A stretch of 64,000 nucleotides of DNA from Polaribacter tangerinus (GCF_038024095.1 NZ_CP150668.1:372001-436000); one strand, 5' to 3'; counted from the first letter of the stretch, positions 27,636 through 37,095 are shown. The notes: generated by a model not told the origin, from the sequence alone. Numbers and translations are program-made.

Positions 27636-28094
27636 ATGGTTCAGAAAAAAATCAATATTCAAAATAAAAAAGCACGCTTCGAATTTGAAATTCTAGACAA
27701 ATATGTTGCAGGGATTCAGTTGACTGGCACAGAAATTAAATCGATTAGATTAAGCCAAGCAAGAATAACAGAAAGTTTTTGCGAGTTTAATGAACGTGGA
27801 GAATTGTTTATTGTTAACATGTACATTCAAGAATATATGTTTGGTCATCATTTTAACCACAAGCCAAAAAGTGAACGTAGACTATTGTTAAATAAAAGAG
27901 AACTAAGAAGTTTAAAAAAAGATGTAGAAGCAAAAGGAAACACTATAGTTCCTTTGAGGCTTTTTATAAATGATAATGGTTTTGCCAAACTAGAAATTGC
28001 GTTGGCTAAAGGAAAACAAAATCATGACAAAAGAGAAGTAATAAAAGATAGAGATAACAAAAGAGAATTGGCAAGAATAAAAAAGAACTTTTAA
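27636..28094 (+). CDS. smpB: SsrA-binding protein (trans-translation)
   Basis: 152 residues, normal length. The oligonucleotide-binding beta barrel motifs ARFEFEILDKYVAGIQLTGT and EIKSIRLSQARI are intact. YMFGHHFNHKPKSERRLLLN and the basic tail GKQNHDKREVIKDRD...RIKKNF are typical. SmpB binds tmRNA and delivers it to stalled ribosomes. The tmRNA gene ssrA is not in the window. Confidence 0.97.
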   Translation: MVQKKINIQNKKARFEFEILDKYVAGIQLTGTEIKSIRLSQARITESFCEFNERGELFIVNMYIQEYMFGHHFNHKPKSERRLLLNKRELRSLKKDVEAKGNTIVPLRLFINDNGFAKLEIALAKGKQNHDKREVIKDRDNKRELARIKKNF

Positions 28095-28139
28095 ATTTCT
28101 TTGTAATCCATAAAATCTAATTTAATTATTTTACCCCGA

Positions 28140-29051
28140 ATGGCTATATTAAAACTAATGCGTTACAAAAACCTTTTAATGGTTTTAATAACTATGGTTT
28201 TAACTAAATATGCTGTAGTAAATATAGATGCAAAAAACACCAACATAAATAATGTAGAGTTTATTCTTCTTTGCACTAGTGTTCTTTTTTTAACTGCCGG
28301 CGGATATATAATTAACGATATTTTTGACATAAAAACCGACGCTATAAACAAGCCTCACAAAATGTTTATTGAAACATTTATACCAATTAAAAAAGCTAAA
28401 ATATATTATTTTTTATGTACTTTAATAGGTTTTATTACGGGTACGTATATTTCTATACTTAAAAGCTCTTATGCTAATGGTTTTATTTTTTTTACCACTC
28501 CTATACTATTATATTTCTACTCTAAAAGTTTTAAAAAAAATACTCTTATTGGTAATCTAACTGTGGCTTTTCTTACTGCACTCCCCATTTATTTAGTGTA
28601 CAGTTTTTCTACAGATTATAATGAAGTTGTATCAACCAATAACTTTTTAATGATTTTCAAAATAGCAACGCCACAAATATTTTTATATTTATTTTTTGCA
28701 TTTACAACAACACTCATTCGAGAAATTATTAAAGATATTGAAGATGTTAATGGAGATTTAGCTATTAAAGCAAAAACTATTCCTATTGTAGTTGGCAGAA
28801 AACGAGCCGCAAATATTGCACTTTTTTGTAGCGGATTTTTAGTATTTATGTTAATGATAGTATTATTACGTGTTAGAAATCAACCATTTTTTTTATTATA
28901 CGGAATCGCTTTTATTTTAGCACCTTTATTATACTTTACTTACCATCTTTGGATTGCTACAAATAAGAGTGATTATTCTAGATTAAGTAAAATTTTAAAA
29001 ATAATAATGCTATTCGGCATTTTATCAATGCTTTTATTTCTAATCAAATAG
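28140..29051 (+). CDS. UbiA-family prenyltransferase (geranylgeranylglycerol-phosphate synthase-like)
   Basis: 303 residues, about nine hydrophobic helices. The two aspartate-rich prenyl-diphosphate sites are NDIFDIKTDAINKPHK (about 62-77) and IREIIKDIEDVNGDLAIKAK (about 193-212). UbiA relatives of this type in flavobacteria are annotated as geranylgeranylglycerol-phosphate geranylgeranyltransferase, but quinone synthesis is also possible. It sits between smpB (45 bases) and maf (25 bases), and no terminator intervenes. Confidence 0.85.
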   Translation: MAILKLMRYKNLLMVLITMVLTKYAVVNIDAKNTNINNVEFILLCTSVLFLTAGGYIINDIFDIKTDAINKPHKMFIETFIPIKKAKIYYFLCTLIGFITGTYISILKSSYANGFIFFTTPILLYFYSKSFKKNTLIGNLTVAFLTALPIYLVYSFSTDYNEVVSTNNFLMIFKIATPQIFLYLFFAFTTTLIREIIKDIEDVNGDLAIKAKTIPIVVGRKRAANIALFCSGFLVFMLMIVLLRVRNQPFFLLYGIAFILAPLLYFTYHLWIATNKSDYSRLSKILKIIMLFGILSMLLFLIK

Positions 29052-29076
29052 TGTATTCATCTTAATAGATTCATAA

Positions 29077-29655
29077 ATGTTAAAAGAACGACTTAAAAAT
29101 TATCAAATTATTTTAGCTTCAAAATCACCAAGAAGGCAACAGTTTTTTAAAGATTTAGATATCGACTTTGTCGTAAAGCTTCAAGAGGTTGAAGAAAATT
29201 ATCCGGATGAATTGAAAGGAAAAGAAATAACAGATTATTTAGCAGCTTTAAAAGCAACTGCCTTTAAAAATTTAAAAGAAAATGATATTCTAATTACATC
29301 CGACACAATCGTTTGGTTCGAAAATAAAGCGTTGGGCAAACCAAAAAATGCTTTAGAAGCTTTTACAATGTTAAAAAGTTTATCTGGTAAAACTCATGAA
29401 GTAATAACTTCTATTGCTATTAGCTCCTTAAATTCTACAAAAATAATAAATGATGTTACTACTGTAACTTTCAAAGAATTATTAGACGATGAAATACACT
29501 ACTACATAAATAATTACAAACCTTTTGATAAAGCCGGAGCATATGGTATACAAGAATGGATAGGCTTTATTGGAATAGAAAAAATAAAAGGTAGTTATTT
29601 TAATGTGGTAGGCTTACCTACTCACAAACTATATAAAGCTTTATTAAAGTTTTAA
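29077..29655 (+). CDS. maf: Maf-family nucleoside triphosphate pyrophosphatase
   Basis: 192 residues. The signature ILASKSPRRQQFF near the N-terminus (about 13-25), ITSDTIVWFENKALGKP and DKAGAYGIQEWIGFI are the conserved Maf blocks. It hydrolyses non-canonical nucleoside triphosphates such as dTTP/UTP analogues. Which subfamily (YhdE- or YceF-like) is unclear. Confidence 0.92.
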   Translation: MLKERLKNYQIILASKSPRRQQFFKDLDIDFVVKLQEVEENYPDELKGKEITDYLAALKATAFKNLKENDILITSDTIVWFENKALGKPKNALEAFTMLKSLSGKTHEVITSIAISSLNSTKIINDVTTVTFKELLDDEIHYYINNYKPFDKAGAYGIQEWIGFIGIEKIKGSYFNVVGLPTHKLYKALLKF

Positions 29656-29720
29656 TCATTTTTTTATTAAAACAATTTTTACCAATTTCATTTTTGTAGG
29701 CTAATTTCTATTATAAAGTT

Positions 29721-29802
29721 GCGTTAGGGATTGAAACGACATCCTTTTTGTTTTGTTGGCAAAAAGATATAGTGGAAAGCCCGACCTTTTTAGGGAACGC
29801 CC
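29721..29802. repeat. structured intergenic element, copy 1
   Basis: One of two copies of an unusual element (the other is at 42120-42252). It begins GCGTT (29721-29725) and ends AACGC (29796-29800). It contains the conserved blocks GGATTGAAACGACATCC and AAAAAGATATAGTGGAAAGCC. CTTTTTG (29744-29750) pairs with CAAAAAG (29760-29766). GGAT (29728-29731) can pair with ATCC (29741-29744), or GGG (29727-29729) with CCC (29780-29782), but not both. Coding strand is not known. It may be an Rfam Bacteroidota/flavobacterial RNA motif (Flavo-1 is a candidate, not checked). Confidence 0.7.
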
Positions 29803-29920
29803 AAAAAACTCAAAATTTAAATTTTTGAATTCAGCTTTTTAGATTTCTAAAATTATTTAAAAAATATTGCCTGTTATTTTGCTCGAAAGATACAAGCTTT
29901 TAAAAAAAAAGTGTGTTAAA

Positions 29921-29952
29921 AAAAAAGCCGATGCAAGTTGCATCGGCTTTTG
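29921..29952. terminator. terminator between maf and rpsA
   Basis: GCCGATGCA (29927-29935) pairs with TGCATCGGC (29939-29947), flanked by A and T runs on either side. It serves rpsA on the minus strand and may also stop read-through from maf. The remaining bases of this 335-base gap hold only the structured element. Confidence 0.9.
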
Positions 29953-29990
29953 TTAATAGATAAAAAATCTACTGGTATAAAAGAATAAAA

Positions 29991-31811
29991 TTATTTCTTC
30001 TTTTTATCTCCAGCTTCCATTTTTTCTTTAAGTGCTGCTAAACCACCTATGTCTCCAAGAGTTGTTTTTTCTGCATCTGCAGATTTTTTTGCAGCAGCCT
30101 TAATGTTTCTCTTTTCTTCTTCTCTAAAAATAGAAGTATGAGAAACTACTACTCTTCTGTATTCTTTAGAAAATTCCATCACTATAAAGTCGATGGTATC
30201 TCCTTTTTCTAACTTAGAACCGTCTTCTTTTTCTAAGAAACGAGTTGGTGCAAAACCTTCTACGCCATCTGCAAAAGTAACTACAGCTCCTTTATCATTT
30301 TTCTCTTTTACTGTTCCTTGGTGAGTAGAACCGATTGCATAAGTAGCTTCATGAGCATCCCAAGGGTTGTCTTGTGTTTGCTTATGACCTAGGTTTAACT
30401 TTCTGTTTTCTACATCTAATTCTAAAACTTGAACATCTAATTTATCGCCAACAGTTACAAAATCTGAAGGATGCTTAATTTTCTTAGTCCAAGATAAGTC
30501 AGAAATATATACCAAACCATCAATACCCTCTTCTAATTCTACAAAAACACCAAAGTTTGTGTAATTTCTTACGGTACCGGTGTGGGTAGAACCTACAGGA
30601 TATTTAGAAGTAATATCTGTCCAAGGATCTGGGTGTAATTGCTTAATACCAAGAGACATTTTACGGTCTTCTCTGTCTAAAGTTAATACCTGAGCTTCAA
30701 CTTTATCTCCAACTTTAACGAAATCTTGAGCTGAACGTAAGTGTGTAGACCAAGACATTTCTGAAACGTGAATTAATCCTTCTACTCCTTGCTCTACTTC
30801 TACAAATGCTCCATAATCTGCTAAAACAACAACTTCTCCTGTTACTTTATCACCTACTTTTAATTCTGCATCTAAAGCTTCCCAAGGGTGCGCAGATAAT
30901 TGTTTTAAACCTAATTGAATTCTAGACTTGTTATCATCAAAATCTAAAATTACAACGTTTAATTTTTGGTCTAACTCAACTACTTCATTTGGATGATTAA
31001 TTCTAGACCAAGATAAATCTGTAATATGAACTAATCCATCTACACCACCTAAATCTACAAATACACCGTAAGAAGTAATGTTTTTAACAATACCTTCTAA
31101 TACTTGACCTTTTTCTAATTGACCGATAATTTCTTTCTTTTGAATTTCAATATCAGCTTCAATTAATGCTTTGTGAGAAACTACAACGTTTTTAAATTCG
31201 TGATTTATCTTAACCACTTTAAACTCCATTGTTTTTTCTACATATTGATCGTAATCTCTAATTGGCTTTACATCAATTTGAGAACCTGGTAAAAATGCTT
31301 CGATACCGAAAACATCTACAATCATACCACCTCTTGTTCTACATTTAACAAAACCGTTCACTACTTCACCAGTTTCGTGAGCGTTGTTAACTCTTTCCCA
31401 AGCTTTAATTACTCTTGCTTTTTTGTGAGATAATACTAACTGACCAGAAGAATCTTCTCTTTTATCAACTAATACTTCTACAGTATCGCCTTCTTTTAAG
31501 CCTTGGTTGTAACGAAATTCATTTAATGAAATTACACCTTCAGACTTAGAATTAATATCTATAATTGCGTCTCTATCTGTAATTCTTATTACAGTTCCTT
31601 CAATAACATCACGTTCGTTTACAAAACCTACGGTTCCTTCTAACGCTTGCTCGAAGTTTTTTAATTTTTCTTCATCAACAGCTTCAATACCTTGTTCGTA
31701 TTTGTGCCAGTTAAAGTCAGCTAAAAATTGTTTTGGATCTACAGCAGGAGTTGCTGCTTGGTTTTCAGAAGCTTCAACTTGCGCTTCAGTGTTTTTTGAT
31801 TCTTCAGACAT
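29991..31811 (-). CDS. rpsA: 30S ribosomal protein S1
   Basis: 606 residues with six S1 (OB-fold) repeats. The repeats are visible as GTVIRITDRDAIIDINSKSE, GFVKCRTRGGMIVDVFGIEA, GIVKNITSYGVFVDLGGVDG, GEVVVLADYGAFVEVEQGVE, GTVRNYTNFGVFVELEEGID and GTVKEKNDKGAVVTFADGVE. A Lys/Ala-rich tail (AAAKKSADAEK...GDKKKK) follows, as in other Bacteroidota. S1 helps the 30S subunit bind mRNA, which matters in Bacteroidota because Shine-Dalgarno sequences are rarely used. Preceded by a ~120-base leader with an inverted repeat. Confidence 0.96.
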   Translation of the reverse strand: MSEESKNTEAQVEASENQAATPAVDPKQFLADFNWHKYEQGIEAVDEEKLKNFEQALEGTVGFVNERDVIEGTVIRITDRDAIIDINSKSEGVISLNEFRYNQGLKEGDTVEVLVDKREDSSGQLVLSHKKARVIKAWERVNNAHETGEVVNGFVKCRTRGGMIVDVFGIEAFLPGSQIDVKPIRDYDQYVEKTMEFKVVKINHEFKNVVVSHKALIEADIEIQKKEIIGQLEKGQVLEGIVKNITSYGVFVDLGGVDGLVHITDLSWSRINHPNEVVELDQKLNVVILDFDDNKSRIQLGLKQLSAHPWEALDAELKVGDKVTGEVVVLADYGAFVEVEQGVEGLIHVSEMSWSTHLRSAQDFVKVGDKVEAQVLTLDREDRKMSLGIKQLHPDPWTDITSKYPVGSTHTGTVRNYTNFGVFVELEEGIDGLVYISDLSWTKKIKHPSDFVTVGDKLDVQVLELDVENRKLNLGHKQTQDNPWDAHEATYAIGSTHQGTVKEKNDKGAVVTFADGVEGFAPTRFLEKEDGSKLEKGDTIDFIVMEFSKEYRRVVVSHTSIFREEEKRNIKAAAKKSADAEKTTLGDIGGLAALKEKMEAGDKKKK

Positions 31812-31842
31812 TTCTGAAAATAATTTTGTATCTTATTGTTTT

Positions 31843-31917
31843 ACAGATTCTTAACAATTAAAACAGTAAGAGAAGTTTTTAAATTTGTTTTGTATAAAAT
31901 TCCTTTTATGAATCTGT
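31843..31917 (-). promoter_or_regulatory. inverted repeat in the rpsA leader
   Basis: In the minus-strand 5' leader, ACAGATTC (31917-31910) is perfectly complementary to GAATCTGT (31850-31843), an 8-bp stem closing a 59-base loop that ends about 30 bases before the rpsA ATG. It could be a target for S1 autoregulation, as known for E. coli rpsA, but this is inference. Confidence 0.35.
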
Positions 31918-31934
31918 TCTCGTAAAAAGGAGTG

Positions 31935-31942
31935 CAAATTTA
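31935..31942 (-). promoter_or_regulatory. -7 box for rpsA
   Basis: TAAATTTG on the minus strand, exact TAnnTTTG, giving a leader of roughly 120 bases. No standard -33 TTG. Confidence 0.55.
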
Positions 31943-32100
31943 CAAAAAATACTTGATTTTTAATCATTTAGAGTAAAAATATTTTTAAGATGTTACAAAA
32001 CAGTATTTTTTATTTTTGAATATAAAGAACAAAAGTGCCTTATTTAAAAAAGTAAGTTCAATTATTGCTACTTTTTTAAGGATAATCTAATAGCAAGAAC

Positions 32101-32108
32101 TACATTTG
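32101..32108 (+). promoter_or_regulatory. -7 box for queE
   Basis: TACATTTG, exact TAnnTTTG, 40 bases upstream of the queE ATG. The nearest upstream TTG is 33 bases away. No preQ1 riboswitch-like pattern was evident in the short leader. Confidence 0.5.
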
Positions 32109-32148
32109 TACTCGATTTGATTAAAAGTAAATATTTCTTCTGATTAGC

Positions 32149-32778
32149 ATGGATACAAAAACACAAGAATTAGTAAATAAAGGAATAATGCTTCCCTTAA
32201 TGGAAGAGTTTTACACCATTCAGGGTGAAGGTTCTCATACCGGAACTGCCGCTTATTTTATTAGGGTTGGAGGTTGCGATGTTGGCTGCCATTGGTGTGA
32301 TGTTAAGGAAAGCTGGAATGCAGATTTACACCCACCAACGCTTGCTGATACAATTGTTGAAAATGTAAAAAAATATGCCAACACAGTAGTTATAACCGGT
32401 GGAGAGCCGTTAATGTGGTCGATGGATTATATTACAGAGCTGCTCCAAAAAAATGGTATTAAAACTCATATTGAAACTTCTGGCGCTTACGCTTTTTCGG
32501 GCACTTGGGATTGGTTTTGTCTTTCTCCAAAAAAAACGAAACTTCCATTAGAAGAAGTTTACCCAGAAGCAGACGAGTTAAAAATGATTATTCACAATAA
32601 ATCTGATTTTGACTTCGCAGAACAACAAGCAGCAAAAGTTTCTGAAAACTGCAAACTATATTTACAGCCCGAATGGAGTAAAAAAGAAAAAATGACTGCT
32701 GAAATTGTTGACTATGTAATGAAAAATCCGAAGTGGAAAATTTCTTTACAAACTCACAAATACCTTAACATTCCATAA
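32149..32778 (+). CDS. queE: 7-carboxy-7-deazaguanine synthase (radical SAM)
   Basis: 209 residues. The [4Fe-4S] motif is CxxxCxxC in GGCDVGCHWCDVKE (about 43-56), preceded by the family block FYTIQGEGSHTGTAAYFIR. VITGGEPLMW is the GGEP SAM-binding motif. The enzyme forms the deazapurine core for queuosine from CPH4. Other queuosine genes are not nearby. It is converging on cmk with a 55-base gap and no clear terminator. Confidence 0.94.
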   Translation: MDTKTQELVNKGIMLPLMEEFYTIQGEGSHTGTAAYFIRVGGCDVGCHWCDVKESWNADLHPPTLADTIVENVKKYANTVVITGGEPLMWSMDYITELLQKNGIKTHIETSGAYAFSGTWDWFCLSPKKTKLPLEEVYPEADELKMIIHNKSDFDFAEQQAAKVSENCKLYLQPEWSKKEKMTAEIVDYVMKNPKWKISLQTHKYLNIP

Positions 32779-32833
32779 TTTAACTGGTCTTTTTAGAGGT
32801 AAAAACTGTATTCTCTATAAGAATATCTAATTG

Positions 32834-33526
32834 TTAATTAGCAATTTTAGCTTCTACTAAAGTACAAATTCTATTAAATTGCTCTGTTATTCCCATATCT
32901 GAGTTATCAAATTCGATAGCATCATCTGCCTTTATCAACGGAGAATCTTTTCTGGTAGAGTCTATTCTATCTCTTTCTTGTACATTAAAAAGAATTTCAT
33001 CAAACTTTACTTCATCTCCCCTTTCTAATAATTCTTTGTAGCGCCTTGTAGCTCTTTTATTTGCAGAGGCAGTCATAAATAGTTTAAGTTCGGCATCCGG
33101 AAAAACAACAGTTCCAATATCTCTACCATCCATTACTACTCCGTTATTTTTTCTCATTTGTTGCTGTTCTTTCACCAACTTTTTACGTACTTCAGAAATT
33201 TCAGAAACCTTACTTACCAGCTTAGAAATTGCCAAAGTCCTAATTTCTTTTTCTACATTTTTTCCATTCAAATACATTTCAGCAAAACCAAGATTTTTAT
33301 TAAATTTAAAAGACAAAGAGATAGCATCTAACTTAGAAATTAAGGTTGTAGCATCTAAAAAATTGTCTGAAACTAAATTATTATTTTTTGCATATAAAGT
33401 TACAGCTCTGTACATAGCACCAGTGTCTACATAAATGTAATTGTACTTTTTAGCTAATAATTTTGCAATGGTACTTTTTCCTGTTGATGAAAAACCATCT
33501 ATTGCAATGGTAATATTTTTATTCAT
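32834..33526 (-). CDS. cmk: cytidylate kinase
   Basis: 230 residues. P-loop IAIDGFSSTGKSTIAKLLAK at the N-terminus, then YVDTGAMYRAVTLYA, VMDGRDIGTVVFPDAELKLF and RATRRYKELLERGDEV, all conserved in CMP kinase. It phosphorylates CMP and dCMP. It follows porQ by 13 bases on the same strand, so the two are likely co-transcribed, an arrangement I recall from other Bacteroidota. Confidence 0.95.
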   Translation of the reverse strand: MNKNITIAIDGFSSTGKSTIAKLLAKKYNYIYVDTGAMYRAVTLYAKNNNLVSDNFLDATTLISKLDAISLSFKFNKNLGFAEMYLNGKNVEKEIRTLAISKLVSKVSEISEVRKKLVKEQQQMRKNNGVVMDGRDIGTVVFPDAELKLFMTASANKRATRRYKELLERGDEVKFDEILFNVQERDRIDSTRKDSPLIKADDAIEFDNSDMGITEQFNRICTLVEAKIAN

Positions 33527-33539
33527 AAATTTATTTTTA

Positions 33540-34574
33540 CTATCTAAATCTCGTGCGTGTATCTAAATCTATCTCTAAACTAAAAGTACTCGCATTAGAA
33601 GCACTATGAAACTTAGAATATGCATAATTAAGTTTAAAACGGTTCATTTGAACACCAAAACCAAAAGAAATACCAGAAAATGTTCTAACATTCTGTAACT
33701 TTAATTCAGCTGCTCTTTTAAAATTATACCCCAATCTTACATTAATAAGACTTTCTGGAAACAATTCTGCTCCAACAATAAAATGTCTAAAAGTATTTGC
33801 CAAAAAACTAATTTTTTCTTGTGTTATATTTCCGTTTAAGTCGCTTGTTTGGTTAGATGGATTCGGTACCGAAAGATTCCACCTTTGTAAATTATCAATT
33901 GTTAAATACCACTTTAAGGGAACATATTGCAATTTGTAAGATGCACCAAAAGCTACTTTCAAAGGAATATCTTCTTCGCTTCCTGTAAAAGATTTTATTT
34001 GTGTTCCTAAATTTCTGGCTACCAAAGTAAAGGAAAAAGGTTGAAAAGGACTAAAATAAAGTATTGAAAAATCTGCCGCAACACCGAAAGAATTAAAATT
34101 ACTAATAGCCGCATTTATAAACTTAAAGTTCACTCCTGCATATATATTTGTTCTTGGAAAATTATATGAATATCCTAGAGTTATGGCCAAATCATTTGCC
34201 CCAAAATTACCTGTTTCTATACCTTGCTCATCGGCTCCTATAATAGTTCCATAATCTAAATACGTAATATTGGTATGCATCATTCCAAATCTTCTAGAAA
34301 TTTTTGTGGCGTATGATAGCGAACCCAAGTTGATACCCGCTAAATAATTGGTATAATTTACAGATAGTTTTCTATCTAAGTCGTCATTTAAAACTGCTGG
34401 ATTCCATAAAGGCTGGCTTACATCGTTCATAATATTTAAAACCTCACCACCTAAGGCAATTTGTCTGGCAGATGTAGACAGATTTAAAAATTGATATACT
34501 TGCTCACCGCCTACCTGAGATTTTACAGATTGACTAATTATCAGCATAAAAAAAAGAATAATTCTTAACCTCAT
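33540..34574 (-). CDS. porQ: type IX secretion system protein PorQ
   Basis: 344 residues from the ATG at 34574. An in-frame ATG at 34592 would add six residues in front of the signal peptide MRLRIILFFMLIISQSVKSQ. The rest is an outer-membrane beta-barrel-like sequence. Conserved features are QFLNLSTSARQIALGGEVLN, DVSQPLWNPAVLND, GSLSYATKISRRFG and SIGFGVQMNRFKLNYA-type C-terminal strands. PorQ is part of the T9SS attachment complex that anchors cargo at the cell surface, so it serves the T9SS-tagged proteins elsewhere in the window. Confidence 0.9.
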   Translation of the reverse strand: MRLRIILFFMLIISQSVKSQVGGEQVYQFLNLSTSARQIALGGEVLNIMNDVSQPLWNPAVLNDDLDRKLSVNYTNYLAGINLGSLSYATKISRRFGMMHTNITYLDYGTIIGADEQGIETGNFGANDLAITLGYSYNFPRTNIYAGVNFKFINAAISNFNSFGVAADFSILYFSPFQPFSFTLVARNLGTQIKSFTGSEEDIPLKVAFGASYKLQYVPLKWYLTIDNLQRWNLSVPNPSNQTSDLNGNITQEKISFLANTFRHFIVGAELFPESLINVRLGYNFKRAAELKLQNVRTFSGISFGFGVQMNRFKLNYAYSKFHSASNASTFSLEIDLDTRTRFR

Positions 34575-34636
34575 CTTACTACAATATAGCAACGTATAAT
34601 TAATAAACGAAAATAACGCTTAATATTTCACGGAAA

Positions 34637-34644
34637 CAAAAATA
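34637..34644 (-). promoter_or_regulatory. -7 box for porQ-cmk
   Basis: TATTTTTG on the minus strand, exact TAnnTTTG, about 62 bases before the porQ ATG at 34574. Confidence 0.4.
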
Positions 34645-34680
34645 ATAACTCAAAATAACTTCTAGAATAGTATTGTAATT

Positions 34681-35574
34681 TTATCTTCTTTTTCTTGAGG
34701 TGATAAAATAAACCCCAGTAAGTAATATTACAGAAGCAATCATAGATTGGTTACTAATATTTTCATCTAAGAAATACCATCCCATAAACAGTGCAATAAC
34801 AGGATTTACATATGCAGAAGTTGCCACTTTTTCTGTAGAAACAGTTTTTAATAAATAATTAAAAGCTGTAAAAGCGACAATACCGCCCAAAACTATTAAT
34901 AACAACATAGATATTTGAACGTTTGAACTCCATGTTGTTGGAAAACTCCAATTTTCTCTAAAAGTAGCACTAATAATAGCTAAAACAAATCCTGCAATTA
35001 CCATTTGAATACCGGTACTTACAAAAAAGTTTTTAGGTAAATTTGCTTTGGATACAAAAACACCACCATAACTCCAACCCAAAACACAACCCAACATTAC
35101 TATAATACCAATAATTGTATCTTTAGAAGTAACAAGTTCTTGTTGACTAATTAACAAATACATACCAAAAATACCCAAACAGACACCTATTATGGATTTT
35201 CTCTGCATTGGTTTTCTGTCTAAAAAGCGAAGAATTAGCAGTACAAATAATGGTTGGGTAGAAGCAATTAAAGCTGCAAAACCACTATCTACGAATTGCA
35301 AAGACCAAACAAAAACACTATTTCCTAAAATTAAAAAAAAGAAAGAGGCTATAGCTGTATTTTTTAACTGATTTTTAGTTATTTTAAAACTATAACCAAA
35401 AAGTTTTGCTATTGTTAGCATTAAAACACCGGCTGTAGAAAACCGAATAGAGGCTAGAAAAAAAGGAGGTAATTCTGTAACTGCTACTTTATTAAATAGA
35501 TAGGTAGAGCCCCAAATTACATAAATAGATATAAATGCAACTACAATTAATAGTTTTGTGGTGTCGAATTTCAT
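34681..35574 (-). CDS. EamA (DMT) family transporter
   Basis: 297 residues with ten hydrophobic helices in two EamA repeats. The family start is IYVIWGSTYLFNKVAVTELP, with the second repeat around GCVLGWSYGGVFVSKANLP and the final helices VNPVIALFMGWYFLDENIS. It exports small metabolites, type unknown. It lies downstream of hisIE but has its own consensus promoter, so it should not be counted as a his operon gene. Confidence 0.88.
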   Translation of the reverse strand: MKFDTTKLLIVVAFISIYVIWGSTYLFNKVAVTELPPFFLASIRFSTAGVLMLTIAKLFGYSFKITKNQLKNTAIASFFFLILGNSVFVWSLQFVDSGFAALIASTQPLFVLLILRFLDRKPMQRKSIIGVCLGIFGMYLLISQQELVTSKDTIIGIIVMLGCVLGWSYGGVFVSKANLPKNFFVSTGIQMVIAGFVLAIISATFRENWSFPTTWSSNVQISMLLLIVLGGIVAFTAFNYLLKTVSTEKVATSAYVNPVIALFMGWYFLDENISNQSMIASVILLTGVYFITSRKRR

Positions 35575-35596
35575 TCTTAAGTAGAATTTTAATTGG

Positions 35597-35629
35597 CAAA
35601 ACTACCACTAAAAATTAACTCGACATCAA
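35597..35629 (-). promoter_or_regulatory. promoter of the EamA transporter
   Basis: Minus strand: TTG (35629-35627), 22-base spacer, TAGTTTTG (35604-35597), an exact consensus match, 23 bases before the ATG at 35574. It separates the transporter from the his operon. Confidence 0.65.
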
Positions 35630-35659
35630 TACTTTTGTATTTAAATAAAATAACAAATT

Positions 35660-36259
35660 TTATTTCTTTCTTTTTAAAAGTTCTGCCTCAATATCTTTTA
35701 ATGTAAAACCCTTTGCTTGTAATAGTAAAAGGTAATGAAACAACAAGTCTGCAGCTTCATATAAAAATAATTCGTTGTTTGTATCTAATGCCTCTATAAC
35801 TGTTTCTACTGCTTCTTCTCCAACTTTTTGAGCAATTTTATTTATTCCTTTGTCAAATAAACTAGCAACATAAGATTTTTGTGTGTTTTTATTTTCTATT
35901 CTATCTGCAATGGTATTTTCTAGAGTTGATAAAAAACCAAAGTTACTATTATTGTTCTCATTCCAGCAAGTATCTGAGCCTTTATGACATGTAGGGCCTT
36001 TCGGGTTTACAAAAACCAACAATGTATCATTGTCGCAATCTAACTTTATATCTACTAATTGTAGTGTATTACCACTTTCTTCTCCTTTGGTCCATAATCT
36101 TTTTTTTGATCTACTATAAAAGGTAACCAAAGCTGTTTTTTTTGTTTTTAAAAAAGCCTCTTCATTCATGTACCCTAACATCAACACATTTTTTGTTTGT
36201 GCATCTTGTATTATTGCAGGTACTAAACCATCTAAATTTTTACTAAAATCTACGTTCAT
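35660..36259 (-). CDS. hisIE: phosphoribosyl-AMP cyclohydrolase / phosphoribosyl-ATP pyrophosphatase
   Basis: 199 residues, fused HisI-HisE. HisI (about 1-110) has VLMLGYMNEEAF, FYSRSKKRLWTKGEESGN and the zinc-binding DCDNDTLLV / GPTCHKGSDTCW motifs. HisE (about 112-199) shows a helical MazG-like pattern (KVGEEAVETVIEAL, LFLYEAADLLFHYLLLL). It carries out steps 2 and 3 of histidine synthesis. Last gene of the operon. Confidence 0.95.
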   Translation of the reverse strand: MNVDFSKNLDGLVPAIIQDAQTKNVLMLGYMNEEAFLKTKKTALVTFYSRSKKRLWTKGEESGNTLQLVDIKLDCDNDTLLVFVNPKGPTCHKGSDTCWNENNNSNFGFLSTLENTIADRIENKNTQKSYVASLFDKGINKIAQKVGEEAVETVIEALDTNNELFLYEAADLLFHYLLLLQAKGFTLKDIEAELLKRKK

Positions 36260-36328
36260 TATCGTTTATATTAAAACTTAACTTATATCAACATTTAAAT
36301 GTCATTTATTATAATGTACTATGTTATT

Positions 36329-37084
36329 CTAAATTCTTACTTGAATGTTATTTTTTTTTAGCTCCTTTTTTAACTCTAAAATCGGAATTTCATTAAAATG
36401 AAAAACACTTGCTGCTAAGGCTGCATCCGACTTTCCTAGGGTAAATGTATCTACAAAATGCGCCATGGTTCCTGCTCCACCAGAAGCTATAATTGGTATA
36501 TTTAATTCGGTAGACAACCTACGTAAAGCATCATTAGCGAAACCTGCTTTTGTTCCATCATTATTCATTGAGGTAAATAAAATTTCTCCAGCACCTCTTT
36601 TTTCAACTTCTTTTGCCCAATCAAACAAATTTAAATCGGTAGCTATCGTACCACCAGCTAAATGTACTTTCCAAACACCATTAACTTGCTTGGCGTCGAT
36701 AGCTACAACAATACACTGATTTCCGAATTTATCAGATAATTCATTAATTAACTCAGGTCTTTTTATAGCAGATGAATTTATAGATACTTTATCTGCACCA
36801 GATTTTAAAAGTAAGTCTACATCTGCAATTGATGATATACCGCCACCAACTGTAAAGGGAATATTTACCTGTTCGGCTACTTTTAAAACCATTTCCAACA
36901 TAGTTTTACGTCCCTCTAGAGTGGCAGATATGTCTAAAAATACCAATTCATCTGCACCTAATTCTGCATATTTTTTTGCTAAAACAACTGGGTTACCAGC
37001 GTCTATTAGGTTTACGAAATTGACTCCTTTTACGGTTCGCCCGTCTTTAATATCTAAACAAGGTATTATTCTTTTTGTCAGCAT
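36329..37084 (-). CDS. hisF: imidazole glycerol phosphate synthase, cyclase subunit
   Basis: 251 residues, TIM barrel. Starts [20 protein letters not shown] with the catalytic Asp in CLDIKDG and the second in [12 protein letters not shown]; phosphate loops are VGGGISS and ASGGAGT. With HisH it makes IGP and AICAR from PRFAR. Confidence 0.96.
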   Translation of the reverse strand: MLTKRIIPCLDIKDGRTVKGVNFVNLIDAGNPVVLAKKYAELGADELVFLDISATLEGRKTMLEMVLKVAEQVNIPFTVGGGISSIADVDLLLKSGADKVSINSSAIKRPELINELSDKFGNQCIVVAIDAKQVNGVWKVHLAGGTIATDLNLFDWAKEVEKRGAGEILFTSMNNDGTKAGFANDALRRLSTELNIPIIASGGAGTMAHFVDTFTLGKSDAALAASVFHFNEIPILELKKELKKNNIQVRI

Positions 37085-37095
37085 ACACTTAATTT

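Noticed and set aside
29727..29750. ATTGAAAC in the structured element resembles the 3' end of many type I/III CRISPR repeats
   Set aside because: It occurs once per element, with no repeat-spacer array and no cas genes in the window.
34681..35574. EamA transporter as ninth gene of the his operon (histidine exporter)
   Set aside because: It has its own full promoter at 35597-35629 and no sequence feature pointing to histidine.
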